From contig NC_083338.1 in assembly GCF_019175385.1 (NCBI RefSeq), positions 94,075,777 to 94,139,776 on the forward strand: a DNA stretch of 64,000 nucleotides, written 5' to 3'. The notes beneath the pieces are model-generated. The model was not told where the DNA came from. It searched no databases and was given only the letters and a program-made list of their open reading frames with translations. Below, piece by piece: positions 50,166 through 62,300 of the stretch (positions are counted from its first letter, which is position 1; each line of letters starts with the position of its first letter). Origin of the DNA: Lycium barbarum. Lineage: Eukaryota; Streptophyta; Magnoliopsida; Solanales; Solanaceae. The position numbers and the translations under genes are program-made.

Positions 50166-52095
50166 CCACCCCCCACTTAGACTTTGCTCGCCCTCGAGCA
50201 GACACAAACCAACATTAGACTCCACTTCTAGATCACTCATTCAAACAGGTCTGCAACGGGATTTAGCTAGTATGGCTAACTCTTGAAGCGAGATTTTCAA
50301 AACAAACCAGTGACCCAGATTGCGAAACCCATGCCAAAGGTTTAAAAACAAAACTCATTTTCCGCACCAAGTACTTCTTTTCCAAGAGAACATTTCGCAT
50401 TTCAAAACAGTTGACTCAACGACACCACTTTAACGCATATAGGCAACCTTATGATCAAGAAATCAACACTTCACCTCTCTATTGCTAATTATGTGCCCTC
50501 ACCACAACAAAATAGCCCATATCTCATCAAGAATCATATGTTTAACTCAATGGACCTGAAATCAATAAATGCACTCACTCTCACAAAGAATATCACATGT
50601 AAAGTACCATATGCTTGCCCGTAGTGTAACCGCTCTACTAATACAAGTAAGACGAACCTAGAATCAAGTAGGACTTCGAGGGTTGTAATGTAGGCTACGG
50701 GACGGGTAGGAATTATTTGGATAATAGTGACTAACCTCCCTAAGCACTTTAATACTCATACATTCGTCATTCTTGCCCAATTTCTTCATTAGTCCTTATT
50801 CAACACCAACCAACTTTTCAATTTCTCCCAATTCACCCATTTTATTTGTTTAAGCACCACTCTTTTTAGAAGTTACACAAGTTAGAAGGGAAACTCTTTT
50901 TCTTTTTTTCGCTATAAATTTTTTTTTTCGACTCCCAACTAACAGGTTTACTAGTTCTGTTCATTCGGTGCTCCCATCGTCTTCCTAGATTACAATTTAC
51001 AACCATTTCCCCTCTTTATTTCTCATCCCAGCTCCATACTTGTAATTGATTAAAGTGCTCATGGAGTGTTTTGGATCAAACATCATGTGTTATAGAACGA
51101 AGGGGTAAAGGCTAATTAATTGCTATCAAAGAAAAGGCTAAAGGCTCAAAAGGGTTAACTAGGGTGCTATTTGCGAGTTGGTGGGATAACTTTTTAGGCT
51201 TTTTAGTGACTAATCAAAGAAACGCCTCTATCACTTTCTAGGCTCAACCAAACTTCATTTCGCTTTGTGAACACACAGGGCAAGTTCTAGATGTCAATAC
51301 CAAACATGGATTCAAAAACGAAACCTTACTCACACATGGCACATAATCAACGCAAGAGGGATCCGGTTGTCCCTCGAAACAATCAAACACAATGGAAATC
51401 AACAATGCCAAGTGGGCCATACGAGTCAACACAAAAACCATTTTCAAGTGTTTCCAAGAAAAGTAATACAAGTTTCACGGAATGCTTTCATAAAACATTT
51501 CAAGATCGTTCATATGCCAAGACTTCACCTATCCCGTGCACCTAGCATTTGAATGCACCTAGCCTACGGATTGATTTTCCCTCAAGCAGGTTGTCATCCA
51601 CCCGTCATCAGGAGCAGCCCTTCCTATGACTAAAAAAAAAACTACCTACGCCCGGTTCAAAGGCCCCCCCTCGGGAAAGAACCGAGGCCATAAGAAAACC
51701 AAAGGGGAGGATGATGAATGCCTACTAATGAGGGGCTTAAGACGTTATCAAAGAAAAATAAAGAAAAATAAAATCTTTTTGAAATTTTTCCAGCTTTTTC
51801 CAAATTTTTTTTCGATACTAAGATGCAAAACTTAAAAAATCCTACGGCATACTAATCATCATCCGCAACCTCAAAACATGGTGTTACAAACCAGGGACGT
51901 ATTTTCCCACCCCACACTTAAAATTATGCAATGCCCTAAATGCATGTAGATTTAAATCAAATAAAGCGCAAGCGAGGTAAGAAATACTCCCTGGGGCCCA
52001 CTAGGGCCTAGCTAGCAACATGCTCTCATCATCAAGGGGCGAATGACCCCACACTTAAAACTCTGGCATGCTCCTCAGCTTTCAACTTTGGGTAC
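50166..52095 (-). mobile_element. 3' internal region of element B, non-coding
   Basis: Between B's gag-like frame and its 3' LTR. No protein motif and no long frame on either strand (largest about 84 codons). It begins, next to the LTR, with the purine tract AAGTGGGGGGTGG (minus, 50,166-50,178), preceded by GAGCAAAGTCTA, the type of polypurine end common in Athila-like elements. An autonomous Athila would have protease to integrase here, so B lacks all pol functions. Confidence 0.75.
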
Positions 52096-53301
52096 TCAGA
52101 CTTCCCCTAATCGGCATGGCATGACATGAATCAACTTTTTCCTCCACCTCGAACTTATGAATTTCACCCCTAATTTTGCATCCAATTTTCTATCACGCTT
52201 CTGGGGCGGTGGTGTGAAAATAAAAAAAACAATCAATAGATATCGTTTCTTAAACTTCTTGGCCCTTAAGTGAGGAATGTCGCTTTGTCTTTTCGGTGTG
52301 GCAAATTTCAGGATGTAAGGCTCTTGTTTCTCATCTCTACAATTCTTCATCGGCGTGGAGGGCTCGATTTCCATGTCGCCAACCAAACATAATGTAGAAA
52401 AGTGTTTAAAATGAGGACCAACACGCCCCAACTCTAAAACTGCATTATGTTTTACATCACTTTTGTACACTTCCTCAACAATGATATCATCAACAAATAT
52501 CCGATCGAATGGTTGGAGTTCCTCTATCTGCTCCACATGCAGGCCACTATCCAAGGTAATATGTAGTTGGGCATCAGACACCTCAACCTTTTTATTCATT
52601 TGTGCCTGCAAGCCATGGATATATGAGCCAAATTGGTCTATCTCTTGTCCGAGCTCAGTTCTACCTTCTATCAGTTGTGTAGCCATGTTTGTAAGACCAT
52701 CACGGAGAAACCCATGAAATTTCATTTGTTGAGCTTGTTCTGTTAGCCAAGATTGGCTCACTATCTCTGCTTCTTCAAAGCTATCTACTTGTGGGAACTC
52801 ACTCTCTTCTTCTGTTTGAGGTTCGTCTTGAATATTGGCTAAGCCTATAACTTGTAGATCATTACAAGTTTCGGCCTCGGCCTGCATCTCTGTGAGGTTT
52901 GCACGAATCTTCTCTATGGCTTTCCACATTTCTGCGTTTTGCCCTCTCATTAATGTATCATGCTCCATCATTTGCTCCCCTATTTGCTTCATCATATCGC
53001 TAACCCGAGCAAGACTTTCCGCATCCTCCACTTCGTTACTACTGTCAACATCACAAATAACAGGAGAATCATAATATGGGCTCGGGGATGGGGAGTGAGA
53101 GTTAGGACAACCATTCCAATGACCGTTTTGACCACCACATATATTACAAATATTCCACTCAAAAGATTGGGAAGGTGCACACAACCCATTCCCGGAAATA
53201 TTTTGACAGTGTTGCCACAAGTGGGGTCCTCCACAAATCAAACAAGGATCACCAAAATAGGAACAACCAATAGTCGACCAATTTTTACTCCAAGATGCCA
53301 T
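52096..53301 (-). CDS. Gag-like protein of non-autonomous element B, 401 aa
   Basis: I do not recognise the family. The start chosen is ATG at 53,301 (MASWSKNWSTIG), about 110 nt after the primer site; the frame is open further upstream, but that would translate the primer site and LTR. Two zinc-knuckle-like motifs lie at the N-terminus: C20-C23-H27-C32 (CLICGGPHLWQHC) and C52-C55-H61-C65 (CNICGGQNGHWNGC). An acidic, probably coiled-coil middle follows (about 95-280, for example EQMMEHDTLMRGQNAEMWK and IEKIRANLTEMQAEAE), then a basic C-terminus (AKKFKKRY, RKLDAK). No protease or RT follows. By position and zinc motifs it is probably a nucleic-acid-binding gag derivative that packages the element's RNA, with enzymes supplied by a relative. 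The frame is uninterrupted over 400 codons, which suggests recent activity. Confidence 0.7.
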   Translation of the reverse strand: MASWSKNWSTIGCSYFGDPCLICGGPHLWQHCQNISGNGLCAPSQSFEWNICNICGGQNGHWNGCPNSHSPSPSPYYDSPVICDVDSSNEVEDAESLARVSDMMKQIGEQMMEHDTLMRGQNAEMWKAIEKIRANLTEMQAEAETCNDLQVIGLANIQDEPQTEEESEFPQVDSFEEAEIVSQSWLTEQAQQMKFHGFLRDGLTNMATQLIEGRTELGQEIDQFGSYIHGLQAQMNKKVEVSDAQLHITLDSGLHVEQIEELQPFDRIFVDDIIVEEVYKSDVKHNAVLELGRVGPHFKHFSTLCLVGDMEIEPSTPMKNCRDEKQEPYILKFATPKRQSDIPHLRAKKFKKRYLLIVFFIFTPPPQKRDRKLDAKLGVKFISSRWRKKLIHVMPCRLGEV

Positions 53302-53413
53302 GTCAAGAAAGTTAACCAAAATATAAAAATAAAAATAAAATAATAAATAAATAAATAAAAACTTGAATAGAAATTCAAAAATCCAAATTAGAAAAAACAG
53401 TAATATTGCTATG

Positions 53414-53431
53414 TCCCCGGCAACGGCGCCA
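53414..53431 (-). other. Primer-binding site of element B (tRNA-Asp)
   Basis: On the minus strand TGGCGCCGTTGCCGGGGA, 18 nt perfectly complementary to the 3' end of plant tRNA-Asp(GUC), directly after the LTR. Use of tRNA-Asp is typical of Athila-type Ty3/gypsy elements. Confidence 0.93.
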
Positions 53432-54829
53432 AAAACTTGTTGTTCCCAAACGCACACGCAAGTATACGTGGTCGTACAAGTAATATAGACTGTTAAGTCC
53501 AGATATCGATCCCACAGAGACTTAGATTATACTGTTGGACTAATTCAAATTCGAATAAAACTATTCAAGAGATTAAAAACCAAGATTGTTTGTTGTACTA
53601 ACTAAAACTGAAAAGTAAACAATTTATGATGGGTGATTTTTATAACTGGGACTACGTTGACAAGGACTGTAAGAATTTTCAGATGAGATAAAGATCTAGG
53701 GTTATGGCTTTCGACAATCCGGTTGATCTTCAGACAATTCCACCTATTTTATTTCCGGGGTTACTAGTTGACGGGTTAATTATGCTTTATGATATTCTCT
53801 CGAACTACTCACAAGCCTGTAGATGTTACTTTAATGCCTATATCTCTATGGTCATTAGATGTAACAAGAACGCCTTTATTTTACCGTATTCAACTAAGTA
53901 AGGCCAAAGGGCATATCTCTATCCTCAGTAGCGAAACGATTAAATCAAACAAACTCTATTTAATCTTTTTACGTATGTGAATTCGCTTTCTCAAGTTCAA
54001 TCCACGCACCACAGATAGTGTCTAACTATTGGCCAGATAATCAAACAATTAAAACCAAGAATAAATAAGCAACCCACAATATGGAAAATCAATAGATAAT
54101 AATTGTCATCACATCAACTTTCAAGTCTTTTGCCACAACCCTAGAATTAGGAGATTAGCTACTCATGGTTCGATCATAGACAAAAGAAGCCATGAATAAA
54201 CTAGGGTTGAAAAAGATGAAAAATAAAATAACCTAGAAAAAGAAAAAGGAGAACGGTGGCTTACAAATCCTTCAATAATCCCCGGATCCCGTTCTCAGCT
54301 ATAAAAACGTATTTATATAGGATAGGGTAAAATTAATACATAAAGAATCCAAATCCTAGTCTAATCGGGAAAAAACAATCCGCAGAGTCCCGCTTTCCTT
54401 CTGCATCGCGGAAGGATCGCGCAAGGTTCTGCAGCTATTCGCTTTTTCCCCGCGATGCGAGTCGAAAGCGGATTCTGATGACTGAGTTTGGTTGTTCCGC
54501 TTTCTTCAAGCGATGCGGGTCGATGGCCTGAAGTTCTGAAGCTTCTCGCGATCCTTCCGCGATGCGGAAGGAAAGCGAGGTTCTGTAAGTGATTCTCTTC
54601 CGTTAGTTCATCCTTTGCGGTAATCGACTTGTCGCCTCAGCCAATCGACATCTGCTACGACTTTCAATCATTTTAAGCACATTTTCCTTCGTTTGTTGTC
54701 ATCGTACCTATAGACATGAAATGCAACGACATAAGTTCAAATACGACGGTTACCTCATGAATTAAGCGATAAAAATCATAAGAAGAAGTTGTAATACGAC
54801 ACAAAACATGATATTTGTGCCAAATATCA
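53432..54829 (-). mobile_element. 5' LTR of element B, 1398 bp
   Basis: Intact copy, minus strand from TGATATTTGGC (54,829) to CAACAAGTTTT (53,432). Contains GTGAATTCGC near 53,977, the empty site of element A. TATA at 54,310-54,320, with the palindrome CCTTCCGC-gat-GCGGAAGG at 54,553-54,571 and a mutated second copy near 54,400. ACCA at 54,830-54,833 is the right target duplication. Confidence 0.93.
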
Positions 54830-54833
54830 ACCA

Positions 54834-57800
54834 CCCATACAAGGAACGCACACACGTCCCTTGATCCTTAAAACTCCCTCATTATCAAGCATGGACTCTT
54901 TAGCCTCACCACTCAACACTTTATCACGAATCTTACACAACTTACAATCATCAAACTGCTGTGCACTAATCTGCTCCAAAAGAGACGACCTCGCCTCAAC
55001 ACATGCTAAAACCCTGCTTGGATCCAAAATATCAAGTCACACAAGACTATTAGCTAGAGTCTGAATATCCATGACTAAAGGACGCTCCGTAATAATCAAC
55101 TAAGCTAAACTGCCCATATTCACTACCTTTCAGCTTAATGCATCAGCTACCATATTAGCTTTGCTCCGATGGTATAGAATAGTGATATCATAATCCTTAA
55201 GTCACTCCAACTATCTACATTGAGATCCCTCTGGTTGAACACATTCTATAGTCTGCAGTGATCAGTGAATACCTCACAATGGACCCCATACAAGTAATGC
55301 CTCAAAATCTTCAAAGCGAAGTCTACCGCTGCCAACTCTAAATCATGAGTAGGGTAGTTCTTCTCATGAATTTCAAATGCCTAGAAGCATAAGCAATTAC
55401 TTTGCCCTCTTGCATCAACACGGTGCCAAAACCAACACGCGACGCATCATTATAAATAGATAAATACTTACCCTCCACGGGTAATGCCAAATCGGGGCTG
55501 TAGTCAACTAGGTCTTAAGCTTTTGGAAGCTCTCTTCACACGCATCGTACCACTTCAAAGGTACCTTATTTTGAGTCAATCAAGTCAAGTGAAAATCAAT
55601 CAGCAAACTCCTTCACAAACCGACGGTAGTAACTCACCAAACCCACAAAGCTACGAATCTCAGTCACTAAAGTGGGTCTCGTCCAATCTCTAACAGCCTC
55701 AATCTTCTTGGGATCAACCATAATCTCGTCCTTTGACACCACGTGGCCCAAGAATGCCACATAATCAAGCCAAAACTCACACTTATAAAACTTAGCATAA
55801 AGCTTCTTTTCCTTCAACAAACCAAGAACCATCCTCAAATGACGCTCATGCTCTTCCTTGCTTCGCGAATACACCAAAATATCATCAATGAAGACTATGA
55901 CGAAGGAATCCAAGTATGGCTGATGAAGGAATCCAGGTATGGCTTGAAAATGCAATTAATCAAATCCATAAAAGCTTCTATGACATTCGTAATCCCAAAC
56001 ACATAACAAGGAACTTGTAATGACCAAAATAAGTCGTAAAGGCTGTCTTCAGAATATCCTCGGCCCGAATCTTCAGCTGGTGATAACCTGACCTCAAATC
56101 ATCTCGGAGAACACTGAAGCACTCTGAAGCTGGTCAAACAAGTCATTAATGCGGGGAATAGGATACTTATTTTGAATGGTAACCTTGTTCAACTGGTGAT
56201 AATCAATACACATCCGCATCGACCCATCTTTCTTCTTTGCAAATAGAATGAGAGCGCCCTAAGGGGAGACGCTCGGTCTGATGAAACCCTTACTCAAAAT
56301 ATCTTACAATTTCTCCTTTAACTCTCTCAACTCGACTGGTGCCATCCTATATGACGAAATGGAAATAGGGTGAGCGCCCGACTCTAGATAAATGTAGAAG
56401 TCAATGTCATTATCGGGTGGCATACCCGACAAATATGTAGGGAAACCCTCCGCGAACTCGCTCACAAGAGGTACAGACTCAAGCGACAGAGTGTCAACAC
56501 TGGTATCATGAATATGGGCCAAGTAGGCCAAACAACCTTTATCAACTAACTTCTTCGCTCAGAGGTAGGAAATGATCTTCTTTGGGGCGGAACTAGGATT
56601 ACCCCTCTACTCAAGTCTAGGAATACCTGGCATGGCTAGCGTAACTAACTTGACATGATAGTCTAAGATCGCATGGTAAGGCGACAACAAACTCAGGCCT
56701 AAAATGCTGTCAAAACTACCATATTAAGAATCACCAAATATACCTACGTGTTATAACCCATAAGGTTAACTAAACAAGATCGATACACACGACCAACCAC
56801 TATCGAATCTCCATCGGGAGTGGACACGTGGATAGGTATGTCAAGTTGGTAACAAACCATATCCCAACCCACAGAATGATAAGCAGACACATAAGAGAAA
56901 GTAGACCCTGGATCAAATAACATTGAAGCTGTCGGTGACAAACAAAAATGGTACCTGTGATAACAATATCTGACGCCTCGACCTCGGGCCTACCAGTAAA
57001 AGCATAACAATGGGCACAACCACGACCGCTCTGGCCAGACTGAGCTCCTCCTCTAGAAGCCTGAAAACCAACCCTACCTGACTGATATCCACCCCTTAAA
57101 GACTGCGAACCACCGCGGCCTGTTTGAATATCTTCTCTACCAGAAAACCACCCCAGCTACCAGAAGATGCCAGAGTCCTAGGGGTATAGAATCTGGAGCC
57201 CTATTGGGTGCGATTCTGTCTCGACCTGAGGCACTCTCTAGCAATGTGCCTGGTGTCACCGCGTACATATCAAGCTCTAGATGGCGGATGCTAAAACACT
57301 GAGGCTGAAGAACTGGAGTGATCACCTCAATCGGCTGGTCAAGAATAAGAGCCTCTAGAAACCTGCCCTGAACCATACCCACTCTGCCTCGAAGGACCAC
57401 CTGAAGAAGTCAGTAGCGTTGAATGAATAGGGCAGCTAGAATACGGCTGATAAGGTTTAGCTGACTGGCCCCCACCTCTAAAATTTGACCCACTATAACC
57501 ACTATACTATCAGAGCTTCTTACTACTACCCTCACCAAGGACTCGTGCCCTAACTGACTCAACACTCGCAGCATGGTCTAATATGGACTAAAAAGGACAA
57601 TCTATAGCGACAAGCTGAAGACACGCCACATGTAACAGAAGTACCAGTCCACCCCATGAACTTCCAAACCCTCTCTGACTCCGTAGAAATCAACTGCGTA
57701 GCATAACGCACCAAAGACCAGAATTGGGCCTCATACTAAGATACAATCATACCCTTCTAATGTAGGTAGATGAACTCATCTCTCCTCTGGTTCCTCAGAG

Positions 57801-58581
57801 AACAAGGAACGTACTTCTCTAGAAAGGCTTGATGAAACTACATCCAAGATAGTGGAGGCGACCCAACGGGATGGCAGTCAATGAAGGACCTCCACCAAGT
57901 TTTTGCGTCCCCATGCAACTGATAGGACACGTACTCAACCTCATGGGACTCAACAATCCCCATCTTATACAGCCTCTAATGCATATCCACAACAAAAATC
58001 ATAAGGATCCTTACTCAGTGTACCAAAGAATCCATCTTTAGTAAACTACCAATCAGCTCCTGATCTCCAAGGGTTATAACTGGGCTAGGAATAGGCCTAG
58101 GACCACGAGCAAGTACTGGAATCCCATCAATTTGAGGGGTCATGGCAGCAGCAGGCTGTATCCCTGATGTTTGGCCCTGTTCAAGATTCTACACTCTTGC
58201 TTTAGTATGCGACCCTCCAGGAGTGGCTGTACCACCCACGACATGCTGTCTAGTAAGATGTAGTAGAATACGAGCCATGGTGTCCTGAAACACTATAGTA
58301 GAAATGACCTCGGGATGAGCCTGGGCTGGTTCCAACCCTCCCTCAACTGCATGCTCACGCGTAGCCTGGCACTCTGGCTGACGCTCTGGCTGGTGTACTG
58401 GCTCTGGTGATGCTGAGCTAGCACTCCTTTGACCAGCCGCAGGGGCCCTGCCCCTGGCTGGTGATGTAACACATCCTGTGGCATAGCCACGTCCTCTCGT
58501 ACAACCTCGTCCTCGTGCTTCAGCCCCAATGGCGGGCTCGAGCACATCATCCCTAACAATGGTAGCGCGTGTCCTCACCAT
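54834..58581 (-). pseudogene. Gag, protease, RT and RNase H of element C, decayed
   Basis: The minus strand starts at ATG 58,581 with the gag N-terminus MVRTRATIVRDDVLEP, open to 58,189 and then frameshifted. Further fragments: gag zinc-knuckle region (57,137-57,400, out of frame), protease with LFDPGSTFSYVS (about 56,900), RT N-part (56,304-56,531, SISSYRMAPVELRELKEKL), RT C-part with [15 protein letters not shown] (about 55,870-55,910) and [18 protein letters not shown], RNase H remnants (55,080-55,560), and the linker to integrase (54,827-55,027, VLACVEARSSLLEQI, ending RVCVPCMGG). There element B interrupts; integrase continues at 37,490. Numerous stops and shifts make it non-functional. 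It is an older member of the chromovirus group than A. Confidence 0.88.
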
Positions 58582-58794
58582 CTTTGAGAGAATAGAACTG
58601 AATCATCTACCAATTCAATATTCTAGATACCAATTTGAATAAAGTAGCACGAAAGAATGAAAGAATTCGAAGTTTCCTAAATCTTCTATAGCCTCTCCCA
58701 GATAAGTACGGAGCTCATCGTACTGATCCACAAGACTCTACTAGACATGCTTTTGTACTTATAGACCGAGTAACCTAGGCCTCTGATACCAACT
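58582..58794 (-). other. Leader and primer-binding site of element C
   Basis: TGGTATCAGAG on the minus strand (58,781-58,791) matches tRNA-iMet, 3 nt from the LTR end. The remaining leader to the gag ATG has no other recognisable feature. Confidence 0.85.
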
Positions 58795-59358
58795 TGTCAC
58801 GACCCAACTCGCGGGATTGAGCGGGTACCCACACTAACCCTCCCCCCAGTAGGCGAACCCTTTCCTTATTCAATGTCATAAATAAGTAAATAAGAAGATA
58901 AAATAGTTTCAAATCGTAAATAGCTAAACATGCGGAATACTACAATATAATCCCCGAAATCTGGTCTAAATTGTACAAGAGCAACTAAATACATAAGTCT
59001 AAAAATACAAGTCTGAATAATAAATCTGTCGCAGAATAAGAATAAAGATAGTAGGATAGAAGAGTCTCTGAGTAGCGGATCCATCAGAAGATCACCCTGG
59101 ACACTATAAAGTCGAGCCTCGGGATCACTCAAGAGTGCAGCGGAGGAACCTGCTACAAACTCTGCACTGAGAAAAAGAGTACAGCAAGGTCATATTAGTA
59201 CAAACACTAAGTACCGGTAGGTATCATAGGTTGACAACAGTTAGATAACATATATAAAAGAAAGAAACTGAAAGATAGGCATGCGAACAATCAAGTACAA
59301 TCACAACACAATCTAAAATCAGAACAACAAACGTGAAATAAATACCAATCCAGAATCA

Positions 59359-59394
<36 letters not shown>

Positions 59395-62300
59395 GTAGAT
59401 GAGTGCATATGCAATGCAATGAGAGGTGCACTGGTCAACTTTCTGTCCCCTTACACACAACCTGTCACTCCGCACACAACCCAGAGTTTACTTCCACTGC
59501 ACAAGCCACTCCGCACACAACCTAGAGGTGGCTTCCACAACACTAGCCATTCCGCACACAGCCCATAGATGTCTTCCATATCAAAACTATCCATAATCTC
59601 ACATGCTTCCTTCTCATTTATCATCACCAGTACCAAACAAAGATCATATCAATATATCATATAAAATAAGTATGAATGTTATGCAAGATATCAATCTCAA
59701 GTATAATCATATCAAATCTCAATCGTGCCTCTACATGAGCACATATCACAATGTCAATACATAATCAAGTTCTTTCCCTTATCCTTGATAAATGACAAGA
59801 TAAGTGAGAGACGAGCTGTCACGACCCAAACTGATGGGTCGTAACAAGTGCCCGACTACAACTGGCCAAGCACTCCTATGCTTGCCTTTACTGCTCACTG
59901 ACTATCTTGGGCCCATACACAATCTGTAACTGAGCTATACTGTCTCCCGAACGATCAACATAAGAGACACTGCAGCGGGAACTCACGACCAAACATACAT
60001 ATAAGCATAAACAGTGAGAGTAACAGCGTGAGCCGATTTGGCCGCCACATATATACGGTACAACAAAATAAACGTTGACGAGGCTGCATAACATCACGAC
60101 TACATATCACTCTCTACAGACCTCTATGGAGTACAAACTGTAGAAAGGATAGGACAAGGCCATGCCATACCCATATATGTACGTAACCGAATAGCATACC
60201 AAAAGGGTTGTAGCTCCGGATCAATGGAGCGTACAGACTACTGCTGAGGGGAGGCCCTACTGTTGTGAATCCTCCGACTGGCTACCTGATCCTGCGGGCA
60301 TGAACACAGCGTCCACAAGAAGGGACGTCAGTTCGAGTAATGTACCGAGTATGTAAGGAATGAATAATAACATATAAGGGATACATAGCATGAATAATAA
60401 CTGAAGGGAAATATAGAGCATATCGTAAGATAAAATATCAACCTGTGCATATGAGCGCCCCTTAGAGAGGATGTCATGCATGCTTAGCTTTCTTTGAAAA
60501 ACATTTCTTGTTCATGTATACAGAAAATAGAACATATCATATTGCCGAGGAACGTCGGCTCTGATTCATGTAACCACATATGTCCCGCGTCCGGGATGAT
60601 AACATGTCATATTATACCAACTGATCAGGTGGCCATGCGCATATAGCGCCACACCCTTTTTCCCATATTCCCCATTTACATATACATATATCATATAAGC
60701 AGCATGCAGGAGAGCCCAAGAAAAGCAATATCTCTATTGGAGTGACGTAAGGTCGGTAACCTCCGATTATATTATGGAATAATCATCGCTCTATCTCACC
60801 TTGAAGGAACAATTATTTTAAGGTGAGACTATCAATGAAGAATAACATCAAGAGAAAACATAGAATAAGGTCATAAATCTCATAAGGCGTCAATTCATAT
60901 ACTTTGAAGTCTTTAGAAAATAGAGTCATTATCAAGGAATAAAATTGAGGATCAAGAAATAGCTCAATATTCTCATATTTATGTCGAAACCATAAGCTTG
61001 GAACCTTTAAACATGAAATCGTTCTCATCATATTCATCATAGAAATATTATCATCCTTGACATCATCGTTGTCATTACAAAAACATGTCCGTCGTTGTAG
61101 TCACAAAAGCTTACAAAATCATAAATCTTGGTTTTGGAAAATACGGACATTTTGGAAAACATTTACGGGTTATCGGTAAAGGAATCATGCCTTGGAATCA
61201 TAGACTTTTAACTTTTGAAAACAAGGAAGATATGGAAACATTTATGAAGTCATAACATAGGAATCATGCCTTTGAAAGAAAGGGACGAGCCTTAACATAC
61301 CTTTCGGTTGCCTTAGTCGTTCAACGTTTATCCTTCCAAGCTCGTAATCTACACATAAACCATTCATACTCTTATTAGGCTCAATGTCATATGCTCATCT
61401 TAAGCTTTCAATTTAATTCCGTTTAGAATCTGCCGAAATTCGGGCAGCACCTCCCCTGTTTATATGCTTAGCCCGAAATCACAATTCAGCGACCAACAAC
61501 AACAACAACAATACCAATATCAATAACATCATTTCCATCACCAATATGTACCATAAAACAGCCCACACGCTGTTTTCCAACTTCCATAACTAACCAACTT
61601 ACTACACAACTGTTTAGCGACTTTATCTCCGTAAATAAGCCTTAAATAATACCAAAAGAGAAAGATTCATACTTTTGTTTCTTGTTAAGACAGCAATATC
61701 CTCAATATCCACGCTAAAGTCCACCGCAAAACAATACTAGAATCACGACCATGCATTACCCGGACCTAAACCACAACTCCACGACTTAAAAATTGCTCAC
61801 TTTTGATTCCCTCACTTTCTCTCTTCCAATTTCTGGAATTTTCTAGGAAAATCTGATAAAAAAAGGAGGTTATTACCCTTTATATAAGGGTCAAATTCAG
61901 GTCGGGTTCACTGTAGCATTTTACTCTGCCAGCTGAACTTGTAACGTCAATAATTATCTACTCCAATATCCTATCGACGAGCGGTTTATTGCGTTGGAAA
62001 CTAGACTCGACAAACTTCATTTTAGGCTTTTGTTTCACCTTAAAACACTTCTTATGCTAATAGATATTCGTCCCCCAATTCGGACCAAAAGTTTCACACA
62101 AAACATTACCCCTCCTTTCTCCAAAGTCGTACTACTTCATTTCTTCCACTCATTTCCTTATAAAACCTTTCGGTATACCTTATATACATAATTCACTCAT
62201 TAAATATACTTAATAATGCTTGCTCCTTATATTCCAATGTGGTTTTACTTAACCCTAACTCAACGTACTTATGTTTCAAATTTGATAAGTGCTCTTTTAA

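Noticed and set aside
53414..53431. A tRNA-Asp gene fragment
   Set aside because: Only the 18 nt of a primer-binding site are present, adjacent to an LTR; no cloverleaf surrounds it.
53302..53457. Extending the B gag-like protein to the ATG at 53457, giving a hydrophobic N-terminus like a membrane anchor
   Set aside because: That stretch translates the LTR end and tRNA-Asp primer site; the hydrophobic part comes from A/T-rich leader. The ATG at 53301 begins the conserved-looking part.
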